Positions 1 to 9,471 are shown, numbered from the stretch's first letter. The stretch is DNA of 64,000 nt from Parvularcula sp. IMCC14364 (GCF_030758415.1 NZ_CP132334.1:1872001-1936000), one strand, 5' to 3'. Numbers and translations are program-made. Notes: generated by a model from the letters alone, not told the origin.

Positions 1-1
1 A

Positions 2-853
2 GCGATAAATTATGACTTTTCCGGCATCCCGGCAGAGCGCCTGACCATGATCGGTGATAATGACTCCCCCATCCCCTGGCATACTTTGCTGACTGGTATG
101 ATCTTTATCCAGATTTTCTATTGGAGCACCAATCAGACAATCACCCAACGGGCCATGGCTTCGCCCACCTTGAAAGAAGCGCAAAAGGGTGTCTTTGCTG
201 CGGCTGGTATTCGTCTCCTTATCGTTCCGGCGATCGTGGTGATCCCCGGTATTGTGTCCTACAAGCTCTATGGCGACATCGGCGATGCCGCCTACGGCCG
301 TATTGTTGGCGAGGTTCTGCCAACCTGGATGTCCGGCGCGTTTGCGGCCTTCATGGCAGCTGCCGTTCTCACCAGTTTCAACAGCGTCCTGAATTCCTCG
401 ACGACGCTTTACGTGGTAGACCTGCATGAGGCCTATGTGAACAAGACGCCGAATGTACGCCGCCTCTCCGGTATTATCACCAGCATGTTTGTGGTCTCGG
501 CCCTCATCCTTGTGCCTGTATATTCAGGCGCTGACAGCATCATCAATCTGGTGCAACAGCTGAACGGATTGCTCTCCATGCCTATTCTGTCAGCCTTTAT
601 TGTCAGCCTTTTATTCCGGAATGTGGCACCGATGTCAGCCATTCTCGGCGTGATCTTCGGCACCAGCTTTTACGGCGCGCTCTCCTTTGGTTTTGTAGAA
701 TTACCGGTTGTCTCCTCCTGGCATTACATCCATCAGATGCTGCTGACGCTTGTCCTCAGTATCAGCTTTGCGCTGGCAATGAATCTCCTCCTGTTCCGGA
801 AGGTCGCACAATATACGGGTTTCAAGGCCTGGCTCTCTGATGACCCCGCATAA
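2..853 (+). CDS. Sodium/solute symporter (SSS family), C-terminal part
   Basis: The frame is open from the left edge, so the N-terminal half lies outside the window. The visible 283 residues are strongly hydrophobic and contain the sequence WSTNQTITQRAMA, close to the conserved stretch of SLC5/SSS symporters (YWCTNQ-type), followed by several membrane helices and ending with the stop at 851-853. Members import sugars, organic acids or similar solutes with Na+ across the inner membrane; the substrate cannot be told from this part. A hybrid histidine kinase follows 100 bp downstream on the same strand. Confidence 0.85.
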   Translation, partial: AINYDFSGIPAERLTMIGDNDSPIPWHTLLTGMIFIQIFYWSTNQTITQRAMASPTLKEAQKGVFAAAGIRLLIVPAIVVIPGIVSYKLYGDIGDAAYGRIVGEVLPTWMSGAFAAFMAAAVLTSFNSVLNSSTTLYVVDLHEAYVNKTPNVRRLSGIITSMFVVSALILVPVYSGADSIINLVQQLNGLLSMPILSAFIVSLLFRNVAPMSAILGVIFGTSFYGALSFGFVELPVVSSWHYIHQMLLTLVLSISFALAMNLLLFRKVAQYTGFKAWLSDDPA

Positions 854-863
854 AATGCCTGAT

Positions 864-880
864 TTAAGTGTTTGATAACC
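864..880 (+). promoter_or_regulatory. CtrA-like box upstream of hybrid kinase
   Basis: TTAA, seven bases, then ATAACC: one mismatch from the consensus TTAA-N7-TTAACC of the cell-cycle regulator CtrA. It lies about 75 bp before the kinase start at 954. The presence of sciP in this window makes CtrA in this organism likely. Short motifs of this kind also occur by chance, so this is a candidate only. Confidence 0.4.
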
Positions 881-920
881 ATTCACATACGGTTTCGTAA
901 TTCCTTGTACTTATGCTGAG

Positions 921-941
921 CCTGTAAAAGTTCTTTACAGG
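921..941. promoter_or_regulatory. 8-bp perfect inverted repeat before hybrid kinase
   Basis: CCTGTAAA and TTTACAGG are perfect inverted arms separated by five bases, ending 12 bp before the ATG at 954. No T-tract follows on the plus strand. This could be an operator or a hairpin near the ribosome-binding region; no clear Shine-Dalgarno is seen for the kinase. Confidence 0.4.
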
Positions 942-953
942 TTCGCCTTCGCA

Positions 954-3224
954 ATGAGATCTATCGCGACGATCAGTGTTTCAACGGCCCTTGTAGTGGT
1001 ACTGGCTGATGCCCTGCTGGTACCGACTTTTGTCAGTGCCCTGCCCGCTGAGACGCCTCTACCAGTTTTGAATATCATCTATGCCTTTTGCGTCGCGCTG
1101 CTTGGTGGATGCACTTTTTTTGTCGCCATCAGCCGCTATGAACAGAAATCCAGCAGCAAGGAAATCCCGCAGGCGCACAAGACCCTGGCCCTGATCATTG
1201 CCCATGTGATTTTTTCTTTTGAGGCAGTCCTCTTCCCTCTCGCTATCGAGTTTGGTCGTCTGTATGGCACCTGGGCGCAATTCCTGGGTGGCGCCGGCGT
1301 TCTTTCAGTCCTGATCATTCTAGTCTCCTACTGGCTGGTGTCCCTCGATAACCGAACCATGACCTTCAGTGACACACTCTCGACAAAACTCGAAAAAGCC
1401 GATCACAAGCTGCTTGTCGGGGTTGTCTTTGCCAGCATTTGTCTGGCGATGGTTCCTGTTCTGGCGACTGTCAACCTTCAGCTTTCCACGCAGAAAAATA
1501 ATGTTGTCACAAACATCTATGCGCTTACGGAACAACTGCAACTTGAAACTGCCACTTTCAAGGCGGGTCTTGAACAGGATGACCCTGAAAAACTGAATGA
1601 AACAGCTTCCCTCTTTGCCAGCCAAAACGCGTCGCTGAATACGCTCATCGATGACTACGCCGTGCGTCACGGTCTTCCAGTTGCAGCTCAAACACTGGGT
1701 ATGCCTGCTGTCGAAGCTGAAGCACAAAATACCTTGCAAGGTTTCACAGCCCTGCGCGAGACAACTGACAGCGGACAACGCCAGACACTGATAGATGGAT
1801 TGCAGGAAAACATTCTTCTCTATCAATCGACCCTCAGTAACGTCTCCACCTTGCTGAAAGAGCAGGAAGCAAAACTGGCGGCTGACCAACAGCTTGGTGG
1901 TTTTCTCAAGATTGTCCTCAGCCCGTTCATCTTTTTCGGTTTGACTTTTGGCCTGATCTGGCCGCTGCTGAGGCTGGTCAAGGCACAACGCTACGGCCTT
2001 GAATATCGCCGCCGCGAAGCAGAAGCCGCCATGGTCGCGAAAGAGAATTTCCTCGCAACCATGAGCCACGAACTGCGCACCCCCATGAACGGGATGCTTG
2101 GTATGTTGCGCCTGATGATTGACAGCGGCCTGAGCGACAAACACCGCGATCAGGCAGAAACAGCGCTCAATTCCGGCAACGACCTGCTTGTTATCCTGAA
2201 TGACATTCTGGACTTTACCAAGCTGGAAGGTGGCCAGATGAAGCTGGAGAAAGTGGCCTTCAGCCCCACCAAATTGTCCCGCGATGTGATGCGCCTTCTC
2301 TCGAACCAGGCAGAGAGCAAAGGCATAGACCTTAAATGTTCCGTACATGCGCGTGTTCCAAAGCATATAGCCAGTGATCCGACGCGCATCCGGCAGGTAA
2401 TGATAAATCTCGTCGGCAATGCAATCAAGTTTACACCGCAAGGCAGCGTCGAAATGAAAGTCCGCTATCGCGGTAACGACAAGTCCGGAATTCTCAAAGT
2501 GAGTGTGACAGATACAGGCGTTGGCATTCCGAGGTCTGCGCAGACCCGTATTTTTGAACGCTTTGCGCAAGCAAACGATTCCATAACCCGCAAGTTCGGT
2601 GGCACAGGTCTCGGCTTGTCCATCTGCCGCCAACTGGTCGAACTGATGGGCGGGCAGATCGGTGTGAAAAGTACGGAAGGTTTTGGCAGCACGTTCTGGT
2701 TTGCCCTGCCAGTACGCCCGGCAAAAGTTGACCCAAAACCGCTTGAATTCAAAACCGAGCCCGAGACTGAGACAATTCAGCCGGAGAAAAAGACTCGCCT
2801 GAACATACTCGCGGCAGAAGATAATGCGGTGAACCAGCAGATTGTCACTGCTTTTGTAACGGCCGCAGGACATGACATTACTGTTGTAGATAATGGCTCG
2901 GAAGCTGTCGAAGCCGCACATCTGAAAGATTTTGATGTCATCCTGATGGATGTGCAGATGCCAGTTATGGACGGCCTTGACGCAACACGGCGTATCAGGA
3001 CATTCAAGGGTGCGCGCGGCAAAATTCCGATTATCGCGCTGACGGCGAATGCCATGGAAGGCGATCGTGAGCGTTATCTGGAAGCCGGCATGACAGATTA
3101 TATGGCAAAGCCGCTCAACCCGGATAAACTGACCGAAGCCCTGGCCCGTGTTTTGGGCGACGACATCGCGACAGAAGCGATGGATACAGCCGAAAAAACC
3201 GACCCTGCGGCAATCACTGCCTGA
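954..3224 (+). CDS. Hybrid sensor histidine kinase / response regulator
   Basis: 756 aa inner-membrane kinase. The first ~150 residues hold several membrane helices and a second membrane block is at ~320-340, with a ~150-residue mostly helical segment between that may be the sensor region. HisKA follows with the phospho-accepting His372 in MSHELRTPMNG, then a HATPase domain with the N box (NLVGNAIKF), DTGVGIP and GGTGLGLSI. A C-terminal receiver contains ILMDVQMPVMDG with phospho-acceptor Asp666. No PAS domain is apparent. The signal and downstream partner are unknown. The start has no good ribosome-binding site; an inverted repeat and a CtrA-like box lie just upstream. The domain call is secure, the role is not. 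Confidence 0.9.
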   Translation: MRSIATISVSTALVVVLADALLVPTFVSALPAETPLPVLNIIYAFCVALLGGCTFFVAISRYEQKSSSKEIPQAHKTLALIIAHVIFSFEAVLFPLAIEFGRLYGTWAQFLGGAGVLSVLIILVSYWLVSLDNRTMTFSDTLSTKLEKADHKLLVGVVFASICLAMVPVLATVNLQLSTQKNNVVTNIYALTEQLQLETATFKAGLEQDDPEKLNETASLFASQNASLNTLIDDYAVRHGLPVAAQTLGMPAVEAEAQNTLQGFTALRETTDSGQRQTLIDGLQENILLYQSTLSNVSTLLKEQEAKLAADQQLGGFLKIVLSPFIFFGLTFGLIWPLLRLVKAQRYGLEYRRREAEAAMVAKENFLATMSHELRTPMNGMLGMLRLMIDSGLSDKHRDQAETALNSGNDLLVILNDILDFTKLEGGQMKLEKVAFSPTKLSRDVMRLLSNQAESKGIDLKCSVHARVPKHIASDPTRIRQVMINLVGNAIKFTPQGSVEMKVRYRGNDKSGILKVSVTDTGVGIPRSAQTRIFERFAQANDSITRKFGGTGLGLSICRQLVELMGGQIGVKSTEGFGSTFWFALPVRPAKVDPKPLEFKTEPETETIQPEKKTRLNILAAEDNAVNQQIVTAFVTAAGHDITVVDNGSEAVEAAHLKDFDVILMDVQMPVMDGLDATRRIRTFKGARGKIPIIALTANAMEGDRERYLEAGMTDYMAKPLNPDKLTEALARVLGDDIATEAMDTAEKTDPAAITA

Positions 3225-3312
3225 CACCCACACGGGCATTATAATTCTATCGGTAAGCAAGTTATATCTCTCGTGAGCGAGTCTGCGAAAGACAATAGGC
3301 CATGCCAGAGGC

Positions 3313-3328
3313 GGGCACATAAGTTTTT
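3313..3328 (+). repeat. 16-bp dispersed direct repeat, copy 1
   Basis: GGGCACATAAGTTTTT here is identical to 31816-31831 in the serS-glpK intergenic region. Both copies are non-coding. Meaning unknown; two copies in 64 kb is suggestive but not conclusive. Confidence 0.5.
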
Positions 3329-3365
3329 CCGGGATTTTCTTTAGCTTTTCAAAAAGCCGGAGACG

Positions 3366-3411
3366 CGTCATCCTGAACATGCACCAGAGGGCGCGCAGAT
3401 CCAGGGTGACG
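3366..3411. repeat. REP-like imperfect palindrome
   Basis: CGTCATCCTG at 3366-3375 and CAGGGTGACG at 3402-3411 are inverted arms with one mismatch (G-T pair in RNA). The GATCCAGGGTGACG-type end is typical of dispersed intergenic palindromes in alphaproteobacterial chromosomes. It may act as a hairpin between the two convergent genes. Confidence 0.45.
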
Positions 3412-3565
3412 ATCATAATAGCGTATTGATGGATCCTGCATTGACGCAGCATCATTTCAGGCCTCAGTGCATTGCGGAATGACATGGGCATTGATTGAAA
3501 AGAAAAAACTAATCGTCACTGTAAAGATTTATTTGCACCTGAGATACCAGACGGCCGATCAAAGA

Positions 3566-4315
3566 TTAAGCTCTCCGCCCCAATGCCTTCAGCACACCCC
3601 TTAACAAATGAATCTCATTCTGTGTGAACTCGACACGCGTGAGCACCGTGCGCAGGTTACGCTCCATGGTTTCGCGTTTTTCAGGTGGGTGGAAATAGCC
3701 GGTTGGCTCCAGTGTGTTGAACAGATGCCCCACCAAGCCTTCCACATCGGCCTGTGCAGCAGGCGTGGCTGCATCCAGGCGACTGTCAAAACGCCGGGTT
3801 TCGCCCTGCACATTGCCCCATTCATAGGCAGCGACAAGGACTGCCGCACCCAGATTAAGAGAGGAAAAAGCCGGATTCACCGGGATCGTGAAAATACCCT
3901 GGGCAAGAGCCACATGCTCTGTGGCAAGGCCGGAACGCTCGCCACCAAAGAGAATGGCGCATGTCTCCCCCGCCGCCACACGTGGCTGAAGAGCCTGTGC
4001 AGCCGCCTTTGGTTCATAAACCGGCAGGTGCAGTTCACGTTTTCGGGCTGTGGTGGCAAGCACATATGTGCAATCGGCGATGGCTTCTGGCACGCTGTCA
4101 AAGATACGAGCATTGTCCACGACAGTTGATGCTCCCGCAGCCATGGCCCCCGCCGCCGCATTCGGCCAGCCATCGCGCGGATTGACGATGCGCAGGCTGG
4201 TGAGTCCGAAATTCAACATCGCACGGGCCGCAGCGCCAATGTTTTCGCCCATTTGCGGCTCTACGAGAATAATGAGCGGGGCTGGCCCCAGGCCGCTTTT
4301 CATGCGCTCAGACAT
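3566..4315 (-). CDS. trmJ: tRNA (Cm32/Um32) 2'-O-methyltransferase TrmJ
   Basis: 249 aa SpoU/TrmH-superfamily methyltransferase that would use S-adenosylmethionine to methylate the ribose of tRNA position 32. Family signatures are visible: the N-terminal motif with [13 protein letters not shown] (19-31), FGGERSGL (123-130) and [15 protein letters not shown] (144-158), the last two forming the knotted SAM site. The C-terminal tail ([22 protein letters not shown]) is also typical of TrmJ. Length matches the family. It is divergent from icd, whose start is 97 bp away, so the two share a promoter region. Confidence 0.88.
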   Translation of the reverse strand: MSERMKSGLGPAPLIILVEPQMGENIGAAARAMLNFGLTSLRIVNPRDGWPNAAAGAMAAGASTVVDNARIFDSVPEAIADCTYVLATTARKRELHLPVYEPKAAAQALQPRVAAGETCAILFGGERSGLATEHVALAQGIFTIPVNPAFSSLNLGAAVLVAAYEWGNVQGETRRFDSRLDAATPAAQADVEGLVGHLFNTLEPTGYFHPPEKRETMERNLRTVLTRVEFTQNEIHLLRGVLKALGRRA

Positions 4316-4412
4316 AATCTACTCGCAACCCTTTATTACGTGCGATGCGGGTGCTATAGCCCGCCCATATCTTGAGAGAATCATTAACCTTACCAACGGG
4401 GTAGAAACTTCC

Positions 4413-5624
4413 ATGGCAAAAATCAAAGTGAAAAATCCCATCGTCGAGATGGATGGCGATGAGATGACACGTATCATCTGGCAGATGATCAAGGACAAAC
4501 TGATCCATCCATATCTTGATGTGGACCTGCTCTATCATGACCTTGGCATGGAATATCGCGATGAGACCGATGACCAGATCACCATTGATGCCGCCATGGC
4601 GATCAAGGAACATGGCGTTGGCGTGAAATGCGCCACCATCACACCAGACGAAGCGCGCGTCGAGGAATTTGGCCTGAAGAAAATGTGGCGCTCGCCAAAC
4701 GGTACGATCCGCAACATTCTTGGCGGTGTTGTCTTCCGTGAGCCAATTATTATGAAGAATGTGCCTCGCCTTGTGCCGGGCTGGACGCAGCCGATCATCA
4801 TTGGCCGTCACGCTTTTGGTGACCAATATCGCGCCACGGACTTCCTGTTCCCGGGTAAAGGCAAACTGTCCCTGAAATGGGAAGGCGAAACCGGCGAGAT
4901 TATTGAGGAGCCTGTGTTCGAGGCACCGTCAGCCGGTATCACCATGGCGATGTATAACCTCGATGACTCGATCCGGGATTTTGCCCGCGCCTGTTTCAAT
5001 TATGGCCTGGAGCGCAAATATCCCGTCTATATGTCGACCAAGAACACGATCATGAAAAAATATGACGGACGCTTCAAGGACCTGTTCGAGGAAGTCTTCA
5101 AAAATGAATTCCAGGCAGCCTTCGACAAACAGAACCTGACTTATGAACACCGCCTGATTGACGACATGGTTGCCTGCTGCCTGAAGTGGTCTGGCGGATA
5201 TGTCTGGGCCTGCAAGAACTATGATGGCGATGTGCAGTCAGATACGGTTGCTCAAGGGTATGGCTCGCTTGGCCTGATGACATCCGTTCTGCTCACGCCC
5301 GACGGGAAGACGGCGGAAGCAGAAGCGGCCCATGGCACAGTCACCCGCCACTACCGGGCACATCAGCGCGGCGAGGAAACATCCACAAACTCAGTTGCGT
5401 CCATCTTTGCCTGGACACGTGGACTGAAAAAACGCGGCGAGTTGGACGATACGCCAGAAGTGACCGCTTTTGCCGAAAAGCTGGAGAGAACCGTCATTGG
5501 CACCGTTGAAAGCGGTCACATGACAAAAGACCTCGCCCTGCTGATCGGTGCTGAGCAAAGCTGGCTGACCACAACCGGCTTCCTCGACAAGGTCGATGAG
5601 AATATGCAAAAAGCAATGGGCTAA
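4413..5624 (+). CDS. icd: Isocitrate dehydrogenase (NADP+)
   Basis: 403 aa dimeric, eukaryote-type (subfamily II) isocitrate dehydrogenase that oxidatively decarboxylates isocitrate to 2-oxoglutarate in the TCA cycle, making NADPH. Recognisable features are the N-terminal [13 protein letters not shown], the substrate-binding [12 protein letters not shown] stretch, and [12 protein letters not shown] near the C-terminus. The open frame extends upstream to 4050, but homologues begin at [17 protein letters not shown], so ATG 4413 is chosen. A strong terminator follows. Confidence 0.96.
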   Translation: MAKIKVKNPIVEMDGDEMTRIIWQMIKDKLIHPYLDVDLLYHDLGMEYRDETDDQITIDAAMAIKEHGVGVKCATITPDEARVEEFGLKKMWRSPNGTIRNILGGVVFREPIIMKNVPRLVPGWTQPIIIGRHAFGDQYRATDFLFPGKGKLSLKWEGETGEIIEEPVFEAPSAGITMAMYNLDDSIRDFARACFNYGLERKYPVYMSTKNTIMKKYDGRFKDLFEEVFKNEFQAAFDKQNLTYEHRLIDDMVACCLKWSGGYVWACKNYDGDVQSDTVAQGYGSLGLMTSVLLTPDGKTAEAEAAHGTVTRHYRAHQRGEETSTNSVASIFAWTRGLKKRGELDDTPEVTAFAEKLERTVIGTVESGHMTKDLALLIGAEQSWLTTTGFLDKVDENMQKAMG

Positions 5625-5654
5625 ACCATCGCGCATGAATTTCAGGACAAAAAG

Positions 5655-5680
5655 AACCGGGCCCTTGAGCCCGGTTTTTA
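5655..5680 (+). terminator. Rho-independent terminator of icd
   Basis: AACCGGGC (5655-5662) and GCCCGGTT (5669-5676) form a perfect 8-bp stem with a six-base loop, running into a T-tract (TTTTT from 5675). It lies 30 bp after the icd stop. Confidence 0.92.
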
Positions 5681-5925
5681 GTTGAAACAGAGAGAGATTT
5701 CGCAGCAGCCCGGCATATAGGGGAGAGAGAGGGAGCCGGGCCGCCGCTAGGCAGAAGTTGCCTCCTGCGATGGGTAGAATTTGGCCTTCAAATGGGGCTG
5801 CTTTGTGTTCGGTCCGTGCTGATTGTGTGCTAGTAGCACACTTTTACTCACGAAAGCGTGAGGCTCCATCTTGCCCAAGCAAGATGCTTATTGCCAGGTC
5901 AGCCGGTCAGCTTATGCTAACGCCC
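5681..5925. other. Untranslated leader region of the alpha/beta hydrolase
   Basis: About 245 bp with no gene. It is rich in small inverted repeats: AGGCA/TGCCT at 5749-5763 and three consecutive perfect repeats at 5825-5886. A purine run (gggagagagagggag) lies near 5720. No riboswitch class is recognised. Confidence 0.5.
5825..5886 (+). promoter_or_regulatory. Three consecutive inverted repeats before hydrolase gene
   Basis: GTGTGCTA-G-TAGCACAC (5825-5841) looks like an operator half-site pair. CTCACG-AAAG-CGTGAG (5847-5862) and CATCTTG-CCCAAG-CAAGATG (5867-5886) are perfect hairpins. They end about 40 bp before the chosen start. They could be an operator plus an mRNA leader structure. Function is unknown. 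Confidence 0.5.
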
Positions 5926-6855
5926 ATGACCCATATAAAAGCCACAACACGGCGCCAGATGATCCTCGGCACAGCCGCCACCGCCCTGATGAGCCAGCCA
6001 GCTGTCGCCCAGTTTCAGGAGGGCAAGACCATGCCGAAAGCAGACCGCAGCACAGCATACTGGGATGATGCCTATTCGAATGGTGCCTACATCCCCGATG
6101 CGGCGCGCTTCTATACGCAATGGGTCGAGGATGCCGCTAACTTTCGCAAAGAGGCTGGCGCGCGGGCATCGTTGGACATCTCCTACGGACCGGGCGCGCG
6201 CAACACGATGGACCTGTTTCTACCGGATGCTACGCCAAAAGGCCTCGCCGTTTTCGTGCATGGCGGCTACTGGCTGCAAACGGACAAGAGCATGTGGTCG
6301 CATCTTGTGCGTGGTGCCGTGAAGGCTGGCTGGGCCGGGCTTGTGCCGTCCTACACGCTGGCACCGGAAGCGCGTCTTTTTGACATGACAAAAGAGATTG
6401 CTGCCGCAACCCAAATCGCTGCGGAGAAAGTCCCGGGCCCGATCCGGCTGAGTGGCCATTCGGCTGGCGGGCACCTTGCCATGCGCATGGCCTGTGGTGA
6501 CAAACCGCTTGGCGAGCTTACGCAGCGCGTCGAGACGGTGCTTGGTATCTCGGGACTTTATGACCTCCGCCCCCTGATGAAAACATCCATGAATACCGAA
6601 CTGGGGATTAACGACAGCGAAGCTCTGACCGAAAGCCCTGCCCTGTTGCCGCCCGTTGACGGGATCGATGTAGTCTCATGGGTCGGCAGTGATGAGCGCC
6701 CGGAGTTTATCCGCCAGAGCCAACTGCTGGTGGAGGCGTGGGACGCCTCAAGCCCGGCACCTGAACTGACGATACAAGACGGCTTCCATCATTTCGATGT
6801 CATCGCGGGCTTGAGCGAGGCGGAAAGCAAGATCACACGGCGCTGGCTTGGGTAA
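5926..6855 (+). CDS. Tat-exported alpha/beta hydrolase (kynurenine formamidase-like)
   Basis: 309 aa. The N-terminus has a twin-arginine signal (TTRRQMILGTAATALM) ending near PAVAQ, so export in a folded state is likely. The hydrolase domain has the oxyanion motif HGGYW, the nucleophile elbow GHSAGGH and the late His in FHHFD, all typical of the arylformamidase/esterase group of the alpha/beta fold. The real substrate is unknown; there are no tryptophan-catabolism genes next to it. ATG 5926 is chosen because it places the Tat motif at the right distance; ATG 5914 is an alternative. The long upstream extension to 5758 overlaps the hairpin-rich leader and is rejected. Confidence 0.8.
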   Translation: MTHIKATTRRQMILGTAATALMSQPAVAQFQEGKTMPKADRSTAYWDDAYSNGAYIPDAARFYTQWVEDAANFRKEAGARASLDISYGPGARNTMDLFLPDATPKGLAVFVHGGYWLQTDKSMWSHLVRGAVKAGWAGLVPSYTLAPEARLFDMTKEIAAATQIAAEKVPGPIRLSGHSAGGHLAMRMACGDKPLGELTQRVETVLGISGLYDLRPLMKTSMNTELGINDSEALTESPALLPPVDGIDVVSWVGSDERPEFIRQSQLLVEAWDASSPAPELTIQDGFHHFDVIAGLSEAESKITRRWLG

Positions 6856-6858
6856 TTC

Positions 6859-7200
6859 TCAATAAAGCCTGCCCCCATCGGGGATGGCCTGGTCAGGGGT
6901 GATGAGGACCACTTCCCCGGCCTGATCCGGCATCCCGATGACGAGCACTTCTGACATGAACGGACCGATCTGGCGTGGCGGAAAATTAACCACGGCGCAG
7001 ACCTGTTTGCCGAGCAGCACCTCTGGCGTGTAATGCGCGGTAATCTGCGCAGAAGATTTCTTCACCCCGATCACTTCGCCAAAATCAATCCGCAGCTTGA
7101 TGGCGGGCTTGCGCGCCTCAGGAAAAGGCTCGGCGGCGACAATGGTCCCGACGCGGATGTCAACTTTCAGAAAATCATCAAACGTGATCTGGTCTGTCAT
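6859..7200 (-). CDS. csaA: tRNA-binding-domain chaperone CsaA
   Basis: 113 aa single OB-fold protein, the usual length of CsaA. FLKVDIRVGTIVAAE at the start, INFGEV/IDFGEVIG in the middle and VNFPPRQIGPFMSEVLVIG are diagnostic of the EMAP/CsaA tRNA-binding fold. CsaA is described as an export-related chaperone in Bacillus; its role in alphaproteobacteria is unclear. ATG 7200 is used because the family starts there; the frame continues further upstream without similarity. It is convergent with the hydrolase, three bases apart, and divergent from the M13 peptidase. Confidence 0.88.
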   Translation of the reverse strand: MTDQITFDDFLKVDIRVGTIVAAEPFPEARKPAIKLRIDFGEVIGVKKSSAQITAHYTPEVLLGKQVCAVVNFPPRQIGPFMSEVLVIGMPDQAGEVVLITPDQAIPDGGRLY

Positions 7201-7389
7201 GGCGCACTCCTCGTCAGCACTGCTTCCCGCCGGGCCGGGCCCGAGACTATATCCGGTCACCCTGCCAGCTCCTTCAAGGACACATAAAAGTGTTAACAGC
7301 GCTTAACTTGCGGAAATTACTGGATTCTTTCTATATGTTAACCGATTCGGGCTAATGCCCGTCGAGGGAAAAACCAAGGGAGTTTACTC

Positions 7390-9471
7390 ATGAAAAATCT
7401 ATTGCTGTGCGGTGCTGCCGCACTCGCGCTGGCTGCTTGTGGCGCAGAAAACGCAACCGATACATCCTACGAACAGGATCAATCCTCACCAACCCAAAGC
7501 GCAGAAGCGGCACCAGCGAGTGCAGAGCTTGGCGACTGGGGCATCAAGCTGGCTGATATGAAGCAGGATGTCGCCCCTGGCGATGACTTCTTCCGGCATG
7601 TGAACGGCAAGTGGTTGGACACTTTTGAAATCCCTGCCGAGTTCTCGAACTACGGTTCATTCACCGTGCTGTTTGAACGCTCGGAAGCTCGCGTTAAACA
7701 GATTATCGAAGATTCCGCTGCAGAGAACGCTGCCAAAGGCACTGTGAAACAGCAGATCGGGGATTTCTATGCAAGCTTCCTCGACACCGATGCGATCAAT
7801 GAAAGAGGTCTCTCCGTTGTCGAGGCTGATTTTGCGAAAATCGACGCGCTGGAAACACATGAAGACGTGGCGCGCGCTTTCGCGGATGTAGAACTGGGCG
7901 TCAGCGCGCCTTTCTCCGCCTTCGTCAATGTCGATTCCAAACAGCCTGACCGCTACATCACTTATATCGGCCAGTCCGGTCTCGGCCTGCCGAACAAAAA
8001 TTATTATTTCGACGATAATTTTGCCGACAAGCGTGCTGCCTATGAGGTTTTCCTGTCAGACCTCATGGCTCTCGCTGGTGAAGAAAATACTGAAGAACGT
8101 GCCGCCGCAGTCTATGCGCTTGAAGAAGCTCTGGCGGAAGTACACTGGGAACCAGCGAAACGCCGCAACCGTGACCTAACATATAATCTGTACACCATTG
8201 ATGAGTTACAGGAGTATGCAGGCGGCTTCCCGTGGAAGCAGATGATGACAGTTGTCGGCCTTGCTGACGAAACAGAATTCGTGCTGCGCGAAAATGACGC
8301 CGTGAAGGGAGCAGGCGACGTATTCCGTAACACTCCCGTGAATGTGTGGCAGGATTATTTCAAGGTTCACTATCTCTTCAGTAACGCCAGCGTTCTGCCG
8401 GCAGAGATTGACGAGCGCACATTCGCTTTCTTCGGCAAGGAGCTGCGCGGTGTGCCAGAGCAACGTGAGCGCTGGAAGCGCGGTGTTGCTGCGGTTAACG
8501 GCACGCTGGGTGAAGCTGTTGGTCAGGTCTATGTGGATGAATATTTCCCGCCTGAATCCAAAGCCAAGATGGAAGAGCTGGTTGATAATCTCAAAAAAGC
8601 CTTCCGAATTCGCCTGGAAAATCTCGACTGGATGAGCGAAGAAACCAAGCTGGAAGCTTACGACAAGCTTGATGCCTTCAATACCAAGATCGGCTATCCG
8701 GACAAGTGGACTGACTATTCAGAGCTTGAGGTCGTTGCCGGTGATGCTTTTGGCAACAACAAGCGTGCGACCGTCTGGGGCTGGAAAGACATGATTTCCA
8801 AACTTGGTGGACCGATCGACAAGAGCGAATGGTTCATGAACCCACAGACCGTGAAAGCGTATTACAACCCGCCAATGAACGAAATCGTTTTCCCGGCAGC
8901 CATACTGCAAGCGCCATTCTTTGATCCCAATGCGGATGATGCTGTTAATTATGGCGGTATTGGTGCCGTGATTGGGCATGAAATCGGCCACGGATTTGAC
9001 GACCAGGGTCGCAAATCAGACGGCACGGGCATGTTGCGTGACTGGTGGACCGCAGAGGATGCCGCACGCTTCCAAGAGCGGGCAGACAAACTCGGTGCAC
9101 AATACGCGCAGTTCTCACCTGTTGAGGGCATGTTCGTGAATCCAATACTGACCATGGGTGAAAATATCGGCGATCTTGGTGGTGTCACCATGGCCTATGA
9201 CGCCTACAAGCTATCGCTTGAGGGAGATGAAGCGCCTGTACTTGACGGATATACTGGCGATCAGCGCTTCTTCATGGCCTGGGCACAAGTCTGGAAACGC
9301 AAATATCGCGAAGATGAGTTGCGGAACCGTCTGTCTACAGATTCTCATTCGCCATCAGAGTATCGGACTAACGGTGTCGTCCGGAATATGGACGCCTGGT
9401 ATGACGCATTTGGCATCAGCCCGGAGGACGATCTCTATCTGCCTCCCGAGGACAGGGTTCAAATCTGGTAA
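7390..9471 (+). CDS. M13-family zinc metallopeptidase lipoprotein (PepO/neprilysin-like)
   Basis: 693 aa. A lipoprotein signal peptide ends with LAAC at Cys17, so the enzyme should be membrane-anchored and face the periplasm or outside. The zinc site HEIGH is at 530-534, with the third ligand Glu591 in ENIGD (591-595); NEIVFPAAILQ upstream matches the M13 substrate-binding region. The C-terminus ends in VQIW, typical of M13 peptidases, which cleave small peptides. A ribosome-binding site (AAGGGAG) precedes the ATG. It is convergent with ftsA and shares a terminator with it. Confidence 0.95.
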   Translation: MKNLLLCGAAALALAACGAENATDTSYEQDQSSPTQSAEAAPASAELGDWGIKLADMKQDVAPGDDFFRHVNGKWLDTFEIPAEFSNYGSFTVLFERSEARVKQIIEDSAAENAAKGTVKQQIGDFYASFLDTDAINERGLSVVEADFAKIDALETHEDVARAFADVELGVSAPFSAFVNVDSKQPDRYITYIGQSGLGLPNKNYYFDDNFADKRAAYEVFLSDLMALAGEENTEERAAAVYALEEALAEVHWEPAKRRNRDLTYNLYTIDELQEYAGGFPWKQMMTVVGLADETEFVLRENDAVKGAGDVFRNTPVNVWQDYFKVHYLFSNASVLPAEIDERTFAFFGKELRGVPEQRERWKRGVAAVNGTLGEAVGQVYVDEYFPPESKAKMEELVDNLKKAFRIRLENLDWMSEETKLEAYDKLDAFNTKIGYPDKWTDYSELEVVAGDAFGNNKRATVWGWKDMISKLGGPIDKSEWFMNPQTVKAYYNPPMNEIVFPAAILQAPFFDPNADDAVNYGGIGAVIGHEIGHGFDDQGRKSDGTGMLRDWWTAEDAARFQERADKLGAQYAQFSPVEGMFVNPILTMGENIGDLGGVTMAYDAYKLSLEGDEAPVLDGYTGDQRFFMAWAQVWKRKYREDELRNRLSTDSHSPSEYRTNGVVRNMDAWYDAFGISPEDDLYLPPEDRVQIW

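Larger units (their letters stand above)
3225..3565. other. Intergenic region with REP-like palindrome
   Basis: 341 bp between the hybrid kinase and the convergent trmJ with no convincing gene. It holds the imperfect inverted repeat at 3366-3411 and a 16-base segment at 3313-3328 that recurs exactly at 31816-31831. No obvious T-tract terminator is seen for either neighbour. Confidence 0.6.

Noticed and set aside
1320-3491. 723-codon open frame on the minus strand opposite the hybrid kinase
   Set aside because: The plus-strand frame has complete kinase and receiver motifs; the antisense frame has no recognisable protein pattern and arises from codon bias.
4050-4412. N-terminal extension of icd to 4050
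   Set aside because: It is antisense to trmJ, and isocitrate dehydrogenase homology starts at 4413.
7292-7307. TTAA-N6-TTAAC before the M13 peptidase as a CtrA site
   Set aside because: The spacing is one base short of the N7 consensus. A similar N6 site before the six-TM kinase (~45270) was rejected for the same reason.
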